Shown: positions 40,629 to 50,284, counted from the first letter of the stretch. The stretch: 60,331 nt of DNA from Amphritea atlantica (GCF_018860855.1 NZ_JAHKQE010000003.1:1-60331); one strand, 5' to 3'. The notes: generated from the sequence alone by a model not told the origin. A program made the numbers and translations.

Positions 40629-41642
40629 TCAGCCACCGGTCATATTCATAAAACGAACAATCTGCGGTTTTTCATCGTCAAGATCGAAATGGTGCTGTTC
40701 CGGCTTAAGGTCCATCGCCTGAATCAGGTGCAGCTTGAGTAGCTCGATATCACCGGGGTGATCACGAATAACCTGACGTAGGTCCATCGAGTGCTCATTC
40801 CCCAGACAAAGCAACAAGCGCCCTTCTACCGTCATCCGCACCCGGTTGCATTCACTGCAGAAGTTATGGCTATGGGGTGAAATAAAGCCGACCCGACTAT
40901 CACTGTCGGCCATACGGTAATAGCGTGAAGGCCCTCCGGTTTTCTCGGTGCAGTCGATCAGAGGATACACCGGTTTGATTAACGCCAATAGCTCATCACT
41001 GGAGCAATAGGCTTCTGCCCGATCATGTTCCGTTATCGCCCCCAGCGGCATCTCTTCAATAAAGGTAATATCGACGCCTTTATCGCGGGCAAAGCGGATA
41101 AGGTCTATGACCTCGTCATCATTACGACCTTTCAACACCACCGCGTTCAACTTAATTCGCTTAAAACCCGCAGCAACCGCCGCATCGATACCGGCCAATA
41201 CCTGATGCAATCGACCGGTACGGGTGAGGCGTTTAAACTTATCTTCTTGCAAACTATCGAGGCTGATATTCAGACGATCAACACCTAAACGTTTCAAATC
41301 CGCTGCCATGCCAGCCAACTGCGAACCATTAGTCGTAATCAATAACTCAGCAGGCAATTGCCCTAACTGTTCGACCAAACTCAAAATGCCTCGCCGCACC
41401 AGCGGCTCACCGCCGGTTAAACGGATCTTATTCACGCCTAACTCAACAAATGCTTGGGCAACGAAATATAGCTCTTCCAATGACAACACTTCACTACGGG
41501 GCAGAAACTCCATCTCTTCCGCCATGCAGTACACACAACGAAAATCACAGCGATCAGTCACTGACAGACGAATATACTCAACCCGCCGGCCAAAACGATC
41601 AACAAGCTGGTTAACTGCAGGTTTATTCTTATCTAGAGTCAT
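40629..41642 (-). CDS. moaA: GTP 3',8-cyclase MoaA
   Basis: 337-residue radical-SAM enzyme, first step of molybdenum cofactor synthesis. The N-terminal [4Fe-4S] motif is C32-x3-C36-x2-C39 (CDFRCVYC); GGEPL follows. The second cluster is [18 protein letters not shown]. The protein ends in the conserved Gly-Gly needed for activity. Probably cotranscribed with the acyltransferase and moaC. Confidence 0.97.
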   Translation of the reverse strand: MTLDKNKPAVNQLVDRFGRRVEYIRLSVTDRCDFRCVYCMAEEMEFLPRSEVLSLEELYFVAQAFVELGVNKIRLTGGEPLVRRGILSLVEQLGQLPAELLITTNGSQLAGMAADLKRLGVDRLNISLDSLQEDKFKRLTRTGRLHQVLAGIDAAVAAGFKRIKLNAVVLKGRNDDEVIDLIRFARDKGVDITFIEEMPLGAITEHDRAEAYCSSDELLALIKPVYPLIDCTEKTGGPSRYYRMADSDSRVGFISPHSHNFCSECNRVRMTVEGRLLLCLGNEHSMDLRQVIRDHPGDIELLKLHLIQAMDLKPEQHHFDLDDEKPQIVRFMNMTGG

Positions 41643-41733
41643 CTTCGGGCTAGTATCTCATGGTGTTTTCGGCAAAAATATACCCGACCATTTTCATCGG
41701 TTATACCGTCTATTCTAAACGAGTCCCTAACGA

Positions 41734-42102
41734 ATGTATTTAGCACTGAAACATACCCATATCACCTTTGCCGTTTTGAGCATTCTGCTTTTCAGCCTAC
41801 GCGGCATCTGGATGTTAACGACCCCTGAAAAATTGCAGCGACGCTGGGTAAAAATTGTACCCCATATTATCGATACTCTTTTGCTGCTAAGCGCCATCGC
41901 GCTCACGGTGACCATCAACCAGTATCCCTTGACCCATGGCTGGCTGACTGCAAAGTTAATCGCATTGATTGCTTATATTGTGCTGGGCACTATCGCCCTA
42001 AAGAGAGGGAAAACCAGAAATATCAGAATATTAGCCTTTATCATGGCATTGGCTTGCGTGGTTTATATTGTCTGGGTAGCACTTCGCCACTCCGCTTTCT
42101 AA
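41734..42102 (+). CDS. SirB2-like membrane protein
   Basis: 122 residues with four hydrophobic segments (about 9-28, 43-62, 72-88, 98-116). The start LALKHTHITFAVLSILLFSLRG and the PHIIDTLLLLSAIAL helix fit the SirB2/invasion-regulator family, whose role is unknown. No close operon partner; it converges on the rmlD-like gene. Confidence 0.75.
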   Translation: MYLALKHTHITFAVLSILLFSLRGIWMLTTPEKLQRRWVKIVPHIIDTLLLLSAIALTVTINQYPLTHGWLTAKLIALIAYIVLGTIALKRGKTRNIRILAFIMALACVVYIVWVALRHSAF

Positions 42103-42116
42103 ACCGTCAATCATGC

Positions 42117-42141
42117 AGGGGAGTCAGTCACCGACTCCTCT
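42117..42141. terminator. Hairpin between convergent genes
   Basis: AGGGGAGTC-AGTCACC-GACTCCTCT is a 9 bp stem (one G-U) that overlaps the stop codon of the reductase gene. No T-run follows, so termination here is only a guess. Confidence 0.35.
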
Positions 42142-43072
42142 AAGCCGTAATATCGTTAATCTCTTCATTTTGGTACTGCTCGCGAATCATCGCCACCAGC
42201 TGACTCCGCCAAGGGCGCTGGCGGATACCAAAATGATTCAATAACTTGGTGCAAACTAAAACCGATGAGGCTGGTCGTTCAGCATCACTGCCTAAATCAG
42301 AAGAGCTGATCGGTATCAATTTTTCGACCTTAAGCTTTTCATACTGCCCTGCCGCCGCTAACACCGCTTCGGTAAAGCCATAGCGGGTAGTTACCTCGGC
42401 ACAACAATAGTGATAAGTGCCCCAATTTTCCGCGCCATTGTGAAGCTGCTTCAGAATAGCGGCAATCACCCGAGCAATATCACTCGCCGAGGTAGGACAG
42501 CCACGCCGATCATCAGCAGCACAGATCTCTTCCTGCTGACGCGCTTGCAATAACGCCCGCCGCATAAAGTTATCACCGATGGTACTAAACACCCAGCTCA
42601 CCCGAAGAATGACATGCTTGGCCAATACCGACCGCAACACCTCTTCACCCTGCCATTTACTCTCGCCATAAAGCCCTAAGGGACGGGCTTGATCATCTTC
42701 GGTATAGCCACTTTCATAGTGCCCATCAAAGACATAATCAGAGGATAGGTGAATCAGAGGGATCGCCAACTCACTACAGGCCAGCGCTAGATTTTCAACC
42801 GCATCTCTATTCAGTGCAAAACACCGTTCCGAATTAGCCTCGGCCCGATCAACCGCATTAAAGCCAGTGGTATTAATAACATAATCAGGTTGATGCTCAT
42901 TCAGCTGCTTTTGCACCTGTTCGCGACTACTGATATCCAGCTTTGAATCAGTAAAGGCAACCACAGAAAAGAAAGGATCACTCTCGGTTGCTTGGTTTAA
43001 AAAATAGCCAATCTGGCCATCTACACCGGTAATCAATATTTTCGCCGGCGTAGTCAAAAAATCCTGTGTCAT
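42140..43072 (-). CDS. rfbD: dTDP-4-dehydrorhamnose reductase (RmlD family)
   Basis: 310 residues from the ATG at 43072 (the frame runs on to 43138 without homology; AAGAG lies just upstream). Extended SDR: ILITGVDGQIGYF nucleotide-binding loop, VINTTGFNAVDRAE, HLSSDYVFDG, catalytic YGESK, and LRVSWVFS. It fits RmlD, which makes dTDP-L-rhamnose, but no other rml genes are present, so another nucleotide-sugar role is possible. Confidence 0.82.
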   Translation of the reverse strand: MTQDFLTTPAKILITGVDGQIGYFLNQATESDPFFSVVAFTDSKLDISSREQVQKQLNEHQPDYVINTTGFNAVDRAEANSERCFALNRDAVENLALACSELAIPLIHLSSDYVFDGHYESGYTEDDQARPLGLYGESKWQGEEVLRSVLAKHVILRVSWVFSTIGDNFMRRALLQARQQEEICAADDRRGCPTSASDIARVIAAILKQLHNGAENWGTYHYCCAEVTTRYGFTEAVLAAAGQYEKLKVEKLIPISSSDLGSDAERPASSVLVCTKLLNHFGIRQRPWRSQLVAMIREQYQNEEINDITA

Positions 43073-43364
43073 TAAACTCTTGGCTCCACCTATAAAGTAT
43101 CTAAGAAAAGATACCATAACTGCGTACCTGCAGTGCAAAAAAGATCACCTCAGTTATGTTATGTTAACTGCTACGTAAACACCATAAAGGCACTGTCAGT
43201 AATTTCGTACCTCAAGCCGATAAAGACGCAAACAGAACCCTCTCCAGATCGATAACACTTAAAATCAATCATAAAGTAAACCGCTGATAAAATAGATCTC
43301 CGACTTCTGATGATAGTTTTTTACGCTATAATTCGCCCTCACTTTGCTATTTGAGACCCCCTTC

Positions 43365-44021
43365 ATGCCGTTAGACATCAATTCACACACGGAGGAAAAG
43401 CCCGCCGGCCGTATTCGTCAACGCAACGAGCAACGAATTCTAGCGGCAGCGGAACAGGAATTTGCCACCTGCGGATTCAAAGGGGCCAGTATCAGAGAGA
43501 TCGCCACCCGAGCTAAATTGCCAAAAGCCAATATTCACTATTACTTCAAAAATAAACTGGGACTCTATTTCGCCGTACTCAGCGATATTATCGATCTATG
43601 GGATAGCACTCTCAGCAACCTAAAGCCAGAAGACGACGCGACCGAAAGTCTCACCCACTACCTACGGCGAAAAATTGAATTCTCCCGTGATCATCCGCTC
43701 GCCTCACGTATTTTTGCTAGTGAAATCATTAGTGGTGGCCCCAACTTAAACGACTACTTCAGCGAAGGCTATGAGACCTGGTTTCGCTCTCGGACAGCCG
43801 TTTTTGAACAGTGGCAACAACAGGGCAAACTCGATCCAGAGATCACCCCGAGCCACCTTATCTTCTTACTCTGGTCCAGCACTCAACACTATGCCGACTT
43901 CGCTCTTCAAGTATCGTCCGCCCTCGGTAAAGAAACACTCGATAACACCGACTATGAACAGGCAATTAGCACTCTAACCCACATTATTCTAAAAGGCTGC
44001 GGCATTACGCAGACGACATAA
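43365..44021 (+). CDS. TetR-family regulator, RutR-like
   Basis: 218 residues from the ATG at 43365 (a TTG at 43344 is in frame). N-terminal HTH: RILAAAEQEFATCGFKGASIREIATRAKLPKANIHYYF. The ligand domain shares long stretches with E. coli RutR: SRDHPLASRIFASEI, HLIFLLWSSTQHYADFALQV. RutR senses uracil/thymine and controls pyrimidine and purine genes. Next to it is a nucleoside-type ABC transporter, and RutR-like palindromes lie at 44230 and 48104. No such site is found ahead of this gene itself. Confidence 0.82.
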   Translation: MPLDINSHTEEKPAGRIRQRNEQRILAAAEQEFATCGFKGASIREIATRAKLPKANIHYYFKNKLGLYFAVLSDIIDLWDSTLSNLKPEDDATESLTHYLRRKIEFSRDHPLASRIFASEIISGGPNLNDYFSEGYETWFRSRTAVFEQWQQQGKLDPEITPSHLIFLLWSSTQHYADFALQVSSALGKETLDNTDYEQAISTLTHIILKGCGITQTT

Positions 44022-44335
44022 GCCACCAATATCTATATTTATCAACAGACGAGTTATTCGACTTATTTAACCCATGCCCGTAAGCGTGCAACCCAACTTC
44101 AACGACGAGCGAATTTGGTGCGCCAGCAAAGACAAAAAGAGGCGACAATATCCGATTTACCCGAGATAGGTTAATACCGACAATGATTACGTGCCATAAA
44201 CAGATCAATATGAATGATTTCAAATATTCTGACCGATTGGCCAGCTTTTTGCTTTTCTTTCATAGATAGATGAAACTCGACTGTCAGGTTTGAGTATAGT
44301 TTTCTTTTAGCTCTATTAGAGACGAGGTAGCCAGC
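44022..44335 (+). other. Intergenic region before the ABC transporter genes
   Basis: 314 bp without a supported gene. It holds a RutR-like operator at 44230-44243 and GAGG 8 bp before the GTG start of the ABC ATPase. The reading frame following the TetR stop stays open for about 50 codons with basic composition, but it has no start codon or ribosome binding site. No convincing -35/-10 pair was found. Confidence 0.5.
44230..44243 (+). promoter_or_regulatory. RutR-like operator ahead of the ABC transporter
   Basis: TGACC-GATT-GGCCA, an imperfect inverted repeat with the half-sites and 4 bp spacing of the RutR site (TTGACCA-NN-TGGTCAA in E. coli); one mismatch in the right half. It lies 93 bp before the GTG start of the ATPase gene. 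Confidence 0.55.
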
Positions 44336-45880
44336 GTGAAGCAGAACCCATCACCTCCGCGACTGACTTTACGCGGCATCAGCAAACAATATCCGGGATG
44401 TTTGGCCAACGATGACATCCATTTGGATATCGCGCCAGCCGAAATTCATGCTCTACTCGGCGAAAACGGCGCCGGCAAAAGCACCTTAATGAAGGTTATT
44501 TACGGGCTCGTTAAACCCGATTATGGTGAACTACTCTGGGATGGCCTGCCCATTGAAGTCAAAGACCCTGCCCATGCCCGCAAGCTCGGCATCGGCATGG
44601 TGTTTCAGCACTTCTCTTTATTTGAAACCTTAACCGTCACCGAGAATATCGCCCTCGCCCTCGGTGATGATGCCGGTGAACTTGGCCCCCTTGCCGAGAA
44701 GATCCGCAGCGTATCAGAAAAATACGGCATGGCGATCAATCCTGATCGTGAGATCCATACCCTCTCCGTCGGCGAACGTCAGCGGGTCGAGATTGTTCGC
44801 TGCCTAGTACAAAATATTAAACTGCTGATCCTTGATGAGCCAACCTCCGTACTCACGCCTCAAGAAGTAGACACTCTCTTTGTAACGCTGCGACAGCTGG
44901 CCCATGAAGGCTGCTCGATCCTCTTTATCAGCCATAAACTCAACGAAGTTAAAGCGCTCTGCCATAAGGCCACCGTACTTCGCGCCGGCAAAGTGTCTGG
45001 CGAATGTATCCCCGCCGAGGAAGATACCACCAGCATGGCTAAACTGATGGTGGGCGATGATACCCCGATCAGTACCACCTACCCGAAAAAACTAGGCAGT
45101 ACGCCATTACTGAAAATCAGTGATCTTAATCTGACCAGTGACGACCCATTTGGCGTGCACCTAAAACAGATCAACCTGACCGTTAATGCCGGCGAAATCG
45201 TCGGCATCGCCGGTGTTGCCGGCAATGGCCAAGAGGAGTTACTGGCCAGTCTAAGCGGCGAGCAACGCTGTCAGAACGACACTATTCACTTTGCCGATAC
45301 GCCTGTCGGTAAGCTATCGCCGGATCAACGCCGTCAATGGGGGCTAGCCTTCGTTCCAGAAGAGCGTCTCGGCCGAGGAGCCGTACCGGAAATGAGCCTG
45401 ACAGAAAACGCGCTGCTCACCGGCTTTCTCTCGGGGCTGGTCAGTAAAGGCATGGTCGCATGGCACAAAGCAGAAGCCTTTGCCGATGAGATTATCGCCC
45501 AATACAAAGTTAAAACCCCAGGACGACATGCACAGGCAGACAGTTTATCTGGCGGTAACTTACAGAAGTTTATTATTGGCCGCGAAATCATGCAGAACCC
45601 GCGCATTTTGATCGCCGCACACCCAACTTGGGGCGTCGATATCGGTGCGGCCACCGCGATCCATAAAGCACTGATTAAGCTGCGGGATCAGGGGGCAGCT
45701 ATTTTGGTGGTCTCTGAAGATATCGATGAGTTATTCCTCATTTCTGACCGTATCGGCGCCATCTGCGATGGTGCGTTGTCACCGATCAAACCGACACCTG
45801 AATCATCTATACAGGAACTGGGACGTATGATGGCCGGTGACTTTAATTCCCCTACCTGTGAACAGGGAGCAACTCCATGA
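44336..45880 (+). CDS. Nucleoside/nucleobase ABC transporter, ATP-binding protein
   Basis: 514 residues with two nucleotide-binding domains in tandem. NBD1 has Walker A GENGAGKS (about 42-49), signature LSVGERQR and Walker B LLILDEPTS. NBD2 has a degenerate Walker A (GVAGNGQEE) and signature LSGGNLQK, as in the RbsA/NupA type. Start GTG with GAGG 8 bp upstream. It overlaps the next gene by 4 bp (ATGA). BMP-type systems take up purine or pyrimidine nucleosides. Confidence 0.9.
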   Translation: MKQNPSPPRLTLRGISKQYPGCLANDDIHLDIAPAEIHALLGENGAGKSTLMKVIYGLVKPDYGELLWDGLPIEVKDPAHARKLGIGMVFQHFSLFETLTVTENIALALGDDAGELGPLAEKIRSVSEKYGMAINPDREIHTLSVGERQRVEIVRCLVQNIKLLILDEPTSVLTPQEVDTLFVTLRQLAHEGCSILFISHKLNEVKALCHKATVLRAGKVSGECIPAEEDTTSMAKLMVGDDTPISTTYPKKLGSTPLLKISDLNLTSDDPFGVHLKQINLTVNAGEIVGIAGVAGNGQEELLASLSGEQRCQNDTIHFADTPVGKLSPDQRRQWGLAFVPEERLGRGAVPEMSLTENALLTGFLSGLVSKGMVAWHKAEAFADEIIAQYKVKTPGRHAQADSLSGGNLQKFIIGREIMQNPRILIAAHPTWGVDIGAATAIHKALIKLRDQGAAILVVSEDIDELFLISDRIGAICDGALSPIKPTPESSIQELGRMMAGDFNSPTCEQGATP

Positions 45881-46986
45881 TCAAACTGGAACCACGCGGC
45901 GAACGCTCCCGCGCAATGGCCTATCTGTCGCCGGTATTGGCGGCGTTATTGACCATGCTGACCGGCCTGATTCTATTTACTCTGCTCGGCGTTGATCCGG
46001 TTGAGGCACTGATCACCATTCTCTATGTGCCGATTTCGGATACCCACGGCCTTGCTGAACTCTGTGTCAAAACAGCCCCTATTTTGCTCTGTGCCATCGG
46101 TCTTTCCGTGGCGTTTAAAGCTAAAATTTGGAATATCGGTGCCGAAGGGCAACTGTTAATGGGCGGACTTTTTGGTAGTTACATCGCCTTACAGTTCATC
46201 GAAGTCGAAGCATTCTGGGTGCTCCCCGCCGTACTGATCGCCGGTGTAGTCGGCGGTATTGTTTGGTCGGGCATTGCCGCCGTCTTGAAGGTTCGCTTCA
46301 ATACCAATGAGATTCTCACCACCATCATGATGAACTATATCGCCCTGAACATTCTGCTATGGGCCGTTCATGGACCACTGAAAGATCCCGATGGCTATAA
46401 CTTCCCCGAATCAGCGCTGTTTGGCGATTCGGCCCTATTACCTATTTTGGTCGAAGACACCCGGGTGCATTTTGGTATGGCGTTAGCTTTACTGGCCGTG
46501 GTGGCCGTCTGGGTATTAATGAGCCGCAGCTTCTATGGCTTTCAAATCAAAGTCATGGGCATGGATGCCGGTGCCGCCCGCCTGTCCGGCTTCAAAGAGA
46601 AACGGCTCACCTACTTTGCGCTGTTACTGAGTGGCGGATTAGCGGGTTTGGCTGGCGTAGGTGAAGTCACCGGCCCTATTGGCCAACTGATTCCACAGAT
46701 CTCTCCCGGTTACGGCTATGCTGCCATCATTGTGGCCTTTCTCGGCCGTCTCCATCCGGTAGGCATTTTACTGGCGAGCCTGTTGATGGCACTGCTCTAT
46801 ATGGGCGGTGAAATGGCGCAGATCAGTCTGGGATTACCGCTGGCCCTCACCGGCCTCTTTCAGGGTATGCTGCTGTTCTATCTACTGGCCTGCGATGTGC
46901 TGATCTCTTTCCGCATTCGTCTCAAATCCAAAAAGCTCAAACCCTCACCTCCCTTGCCACCACTAGCGTCTGAGACCCAAGGATAA
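45877..46986 (+). CDS. ABC transporter permease (NupB/YufP type)
   Basis: 369 residues, about ten membrane segments. BPD-type 2 permease: FKAKIWNIGAEGQLLMGGLFGSY, then FNTNEILTTIMMNYIALN and GMDAGAARLSGF. The first permease subunit of the BMP-type transporter. The C-terminus is basic and polar (KSKKLKPSPP). Confidence 0.9.
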   Translation: MIKLEPRGERSRAMAYLSPVLAALLTMLTGLILFTLLGVDPVEALITILYVPISDTHGLAELCVKTAPILLCAIGLSVAFKAKIWNIGAEGQLLMGGLFGSYIALQFIEVEAFWVLPAVLIAGVVGGIVWSGIAAVLKVRFNTNEILTTIMMNYIALNILLWAVHGPLKDPDGYNFPESALFGDSALLPILVEDTRVHFGMALALLAVVAVWVLMSRSFYGFQIKVMGMDAGAARLSGFKEKRLTYFALLLSGGLAGLAGVGEVTGPIGQLIPQISPGYGYAAIIVAFLGRLHPVGILLASLLMALLYMGGEMAQISLGLPLALTGLFQGMLLFYLLACDVLISFRIRLKSKKLKPSPPLPPLASETQG

Positions 46987-46992
46987 AACCCC

Positions 46993-47919
46993 ATGGATAT
47001 TGATCTGATTACCAACATACTCTACGCCATGATCCGCACCGGAACACCGCTACTGATTGTCGCCTTGGGTGAACTCATCTGTGAAAAAAGCGGTGTGCTT
47101 AACCTCGGCCAAGAAGGCATGATGCTGATGGGCGCCGTGATCGGCTTTATCGTCACCCTGTTGTCGGGCAGCCTATTACTGGGCTTTATGCTGGCCATCA
47201 TCGCCGGTGTATTAATGTCGCTGATTTTTGGCCTTATCACCATGGAACTCAGTGCTAACCAAGTCGCCACCGGATTGGCATTAACGATCTTCGGCACCGG
47301 TCTATCTGCCTTTATTGGCAGCGATTATGTCGGTAAGCCTATCGAAGGTCTCGACCCGATCTTTATTTCAGGCCTCACCGATTTGCCGATTATTGGCCGT
47401 ATGTTGTTTGGCCAGGACTTGGTCGTCTACCTCTCCTTTATCCTGTTTGCCGCGGCCTACTGGTTTGTTAACTACTCCCGTCCGGGGCTGGTGCTCAAAG
47501 CGGTGGGTGAAAACCCTCACGCCGCGAATGCGATTGGCCTGCCGGTCTTTAAAACCCGCTATCTGGCTATCATGTTTGGTGGCGCCATGGCGGGGCTCGC
47601 CGGTGGTTATTTATCGCTAGCCTACACCCCACTCTGGGCCGAGAACATGACGGCTGGACGGGGCTGGATAGCACTGGCCTTGGTGGTCTTTGCAAGTTGG
47701 AAGGTCGGACGGGTGTTACTCGGTGCATGGTTGTTTGGCTTGGCCAGTATTCTGCATCTGGTCTTTCAGGGACTGGGCTTTTCCGTCTCACCGAATCTAC
47801 TGGCGATATTGCCCTATCTGGCAACAGTTGTAGTACTGGTGATTCTGTCGAGTAATCAGGCACGCAGCCGACTCGTCGCGCCCATGTCATTAGGCAACCC
47901 TTTCTACGCTAAAGGTTAG
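46993..47919 (+). CDS. ABC transporter permease (NupC/YufQ type)
   Basis: 308 residues, about eight membrane segments. GVLNLGQEGMMLMGAVIGF near the N-terminus, ELSANQVATGLALTIFGTGLSAF, and GENPHAANAIGLPVFKTRYLAI: the second permease subunit of the same transporter. It starts 6 bp after the first permease gene. Confidence 0.9.
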   Translation: MDIDLITNILYAMIRTGTPLLIVALGELICEKSGVLNLGQEGMMLMGAVIGFIVTLLSGSLLLGFMLAIIAGVLMSLIFGLITMELSANQVATGLALTIFGTGLSAFIGSDYVGKPIEGLDPIFISGLTDLPIIGRMLFGQDLVVYLSFILFAAAYWFVNYSRPGLVLKAVGENPHAANAIGLPVFKTRYLAIMFGGAMAGLAGGYLSLAYTPLWAENMTAGRGWIALALVVFASWKVGRVLLGAWLFGLASILHLVFQGLGFSVSPNLLAILPYLATVVVLVILSSNQARSRLVAPMSLGNPFYAKG

Positions 47920-48103
47920 AGCAAAATAAGCGCCCTGTTTTGTGGAATCCGCACGCCTATTTTAGCGCTTGCGCACCAAGGCGGAGCAAACTAAAGTCAT
48001 TACCTATGGCCTACTCGAAATCCAAGCCGCCGAATACAGACGTTAGCGGCTTAATGAAAGAATAATGTGTAATTGGTCAGATTTTTGCTTTAATAATTAT
48101 AAC

Positions 48104-48117
48104 TGACCTATCGGTCA
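48104..48117 (+). promoter_or_regulatory. RutR-like operator ahead of the BMP gene
   Basis: TGACC-TATC-GGTCA, a perfect TGACC/GGTCA inverted repeat with the RutR spacing. It lies just after a likely -10 (TTATAA or ATTATA) and a TTGGTC at 17-18 bp spacing, so binding would block transcription start. An additional half-site TTGGTCA lies at 48074-48080. Confidence 0.65.
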
Positions 48118-48163
48118 ACTTTTTAGCCTATCGCTAACAAATGTCTCAATAGGAGAAGGATGC

Positions 48164-49255
48164 ATGAAACGTCGTCAATTTAATAAACTGGTTACCGGGC
48201 TTGCCGCCGGGGTGTGCCTGACCGCATTATCCTCCCTTTCAGTTCAAGCGGCAGAACCGCTGAAAGTAGGCTTTGTTTATGTTGGCCCTATCGGTGACCA
48301 CGGCTGGTCTTATCAACATGACCAAGGCCGTTTGTCCGCTGAGGCCGTATACGGTGACAAGATCAAAACCACCTATGTCGAAAACGTTGCCGAAGGCGCT
48401 GATGCACAGCGGGTTATCTACAACCTTGCCAAAACCGGTCACGACCTGATCTTCACGACTTCGTTTGGTTTTATGAACCCAACACTGAAGGTCGCTAAAC
48501 AGTTCCCTAAGGTTGCCTTTGAACACGCCACCGGCTACAAAATGGCTAAAAACGTGGGCACCTATATTTCCACCACCTTTGAAGGTCGCTACGTTGCCGG
48601 TTATGTTGCATCACAGGTAACTAAGAGTAACAAAATTGGTTATATCGCCTCATTCCCTATCCCTGAAGTTATCCGTGATATCAATGCGGTGCAGCTAGCC
48701 CTTAATAAATACAACCCTGACGCTGAGTTAAAAGTCATCTGGGTGAACAGCTGGTTCGATCCAGGTAAAGAAGCCGACGCCGCTAATGCCATGATGGACC
48801 AAGGCGTCGATGTGATTTTACAGCACACCGATAGCCCTGCCGCTATGCAAGCCGCTGAACGCCGTGGTGCTTACGCTGTTGGACAAGCCTCTGATATGTC
48901 ATCCTTCGGCCCTAACGCCCATCTGCTCTCTGTGGTTGATGAATGGGGCCCTCATTACATCAATACCATTAAAGCGGTCATGGACGGCACTTGGAAACCT
49001 AAAGCCAATGTTGAAGGTATGAAAGAAGGCGCTATTGTTATTCCAAGCTTCAATGAAAGCATCCCTGCTGACGTCGTCGCCCATGCGAAAGAGCTAATCG
49101 CAGGTATTAAAGATGGCAGTGTTTATCCTTTTGCTGGACCGATCAAAAACAAAGCTGGTGAACTGATCGTGCCTGAAGGTACCCGCCTCTCTTACGAAGA
49201 TCTAGAAAAAATGAACTGGTACGTCGAAGGCGTTCAATCTGATATTCCTCAGTAA
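48164..49255 (+). CDS. BMP-family nucleoside-binding lipoprotein/periplasmic protein
   Basis: 363 residues, substrate-binding component of the transporter. N-terminal signal with twin arginine KRRQFNK (2-8) and a hydrophobic stretch ending SVQA/AEP (about 33), suggesting Tat-type export; no lipobox, despite many BMP relatives being lipoproteins. Then the BMP fold: VGFVYVGPIGDHGWSYQHDQG, FEGRYVAGYVASQVTKS, VDVILQHTDSPAAMQAAE. It has its own operator and promoter (48104) and a 3' hairpin (49269), a plan that lets it be made in excess over the membrane subunits. Confidence 0.9.
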   Translation: MKRRQFNKLVTGLAAGVCLTALSSLSVQAAEPLKVGFVYVGPIGDHGWSYQHDQGRLSAEAVYGDKIKTTYVENVAEGADAQRVIYNLAKTGHDLIFTTSFGFMNPTLKVAKQFPKVAFEHATGYKMAKNVGTYISTTFEGRYVAGYVASQVTKSNKIGYIASFPIPEVIRDINAVQLALNKYNPDAELKVIWVNSWFDPGKEADAANAMMDQGVDVILQHTDSPAAMQAAERRGAYAVGQASDMSSFGPNAHLLSVVDEWGPHYINTIKAVMDGTWKPKANVEGMKEGAIVIPSFNESIPADVVAHAKELIAGIKDGSVYPFAGPIKNKAGELIVPEGTRLSYEDLEKMNWYVEGVQSDIPQ

Positions 49256-49268
49256 GCCTGCAATACCA

Positions 49269-49295
49269 CTGGCCACTATCATCGATAGTGGCCAG
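49269..49295 (+). terminator. Hairpin after the BMP gene
   Basis: CTGGCCACTATC-ATC-GATAGTGGCCAG, a perfect 12 bp stem with 3-base loop, 14 bp after the stop. No T-run follows, so it may act as an mRNA stabiliser or attenuator between the BMP and oxygenase genes rather than a full terminator. Confidence 0.5.
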
Positions 49296-49324
49296 CCTCT
49301 CCTCCACTAACAATCGACACCTCT

Positions 49325-50284
49325 ATGAATATTCCTCTGATCAATATTGCTAGTTTATATTCCGGTACTGAAGCGGAACAATTAACCGTTGCTAACGCGA
49401 TCGATACCGCTTGCCGAGAAAGCGGTTTTTTCTATATTCAAGGACACCCTATCAGCCAAGCACGGATGCGTGAGATGCGCGCCCTGTCTGAAGCTTTTTT
49501 TGCCCTACCTGAAGCCGAAAAAGTGAAGATTGATATCACCCTGTCAGACAACCACCGTGGTTATGGTCGCATGATGGCCGAACAGCTCGATCCAGAGAAC
49601 CCCGGCGATATTAAAGAAACCTTTGATATGGGCTTGAACTTAGCCGCGGATCATCCGTTGATTGGTCCAGAACGTCCTCTCTACGGCCCTAATCAATACC
49701 CGCCAGTCCCCGCCGATTTCCAGCAAAAAATGGAACGTCACTATTGGGATATGCTGGCGTTAGGTAAAACCATACTCAGCGCACTGGCGATGGCTTTAGG
49801 CATCGACAAAGACTTTTTTGACGATAAATTTGAGCACCCCTTGAGCGTATTGCGTTTCATTCACTACCCCGAAGTACCGCCGAAAGAGGGCAAGCAACAT
49901 ATCGGGGCGGGCGCGCATACCGATTATGGCTGCATTACTATTCTTTGGCAGGATGAGATCGGTGGTTTGCAGGTGCAAGATACCCGTGGTGAATGGATCG
50001 ACGCGCCACCCATTGAAGACAGCTTCGTGATCAATATCGGTAATATGATGGCCCGTTGGAGCAACGACCGTTATAAATCCACACCACATCGAGTTTTCAG
50101 CCCCAGTGGCGAAGAACGCTACTCCATGCCGTTTTTTGTCGAGCCTGATTTTGATACCGACGTCAGCTGTTTAGATAACTGCTGCTCTAAGGACGCACCG
50201 CCTAAGTACGAGCCGATTTCGGCGGGCGACTGGATGATTTACTGCTTTAACAACACCTACGCCTACCGTGAAGAAACGTCTTAA
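49325..50284 (+). CDS. 2-oxoglutarate/Fe(II)-dependent oxygenase, isopenicillin N synthase-like
   Basis: 319 residues of the IPNS/thymine-hydroxylase group. N-terminal DIOX_N part IDTACRESGFFYIQGHPI; the iron site is H198, D200 (AGAHTDYG) and H255 (STPHRVF), and the cosubstrate-binding R-x-S is R265-Y-S267. Typical ends SAGDWMIYCFNNTY. It is the last gene of the RutR-like regulator / nucleoside transporter cluster, which suggests a role in oxidising a purine or pyrimidine; members of this superfamily include fungal thymine 7-hydroxylase. The substrate is inferred from context only. Confidence 0.85.
   Translation: MNIPLINIASLYSGTEAEQLTVANAIDTACRESGFFYIQGHPISQARMREMRALSEAFFALPEAEKVKIDITLSDNHRGYGRMMAEQLDPENPGDIKETFDMGLNLAADHPLIGPERPLYGPNQYPPVPADFQQKMERHYWDMLALGKTILSALAMALGIDKDFFDDKFEHPLSVLRFIHYPEVPPKEGKQHIGAGAHTDYGCITILWQDEIGGLQVQDTRGEWIDAPPIEDSFVINIGNMMARWSNDRYKSTPHRVFSPSGEERYSMPFFVEPDFDTDVSCLDNCCSKDAPPKYEPISAGDWMIYCFNNTYAYREETS

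Noticed and set aside
44022-44174. Open frame continuing after the TetR stop codon
   Set aside because: No start codon or ribosome binding site, and the RutR-like protein is already complete at the stop.
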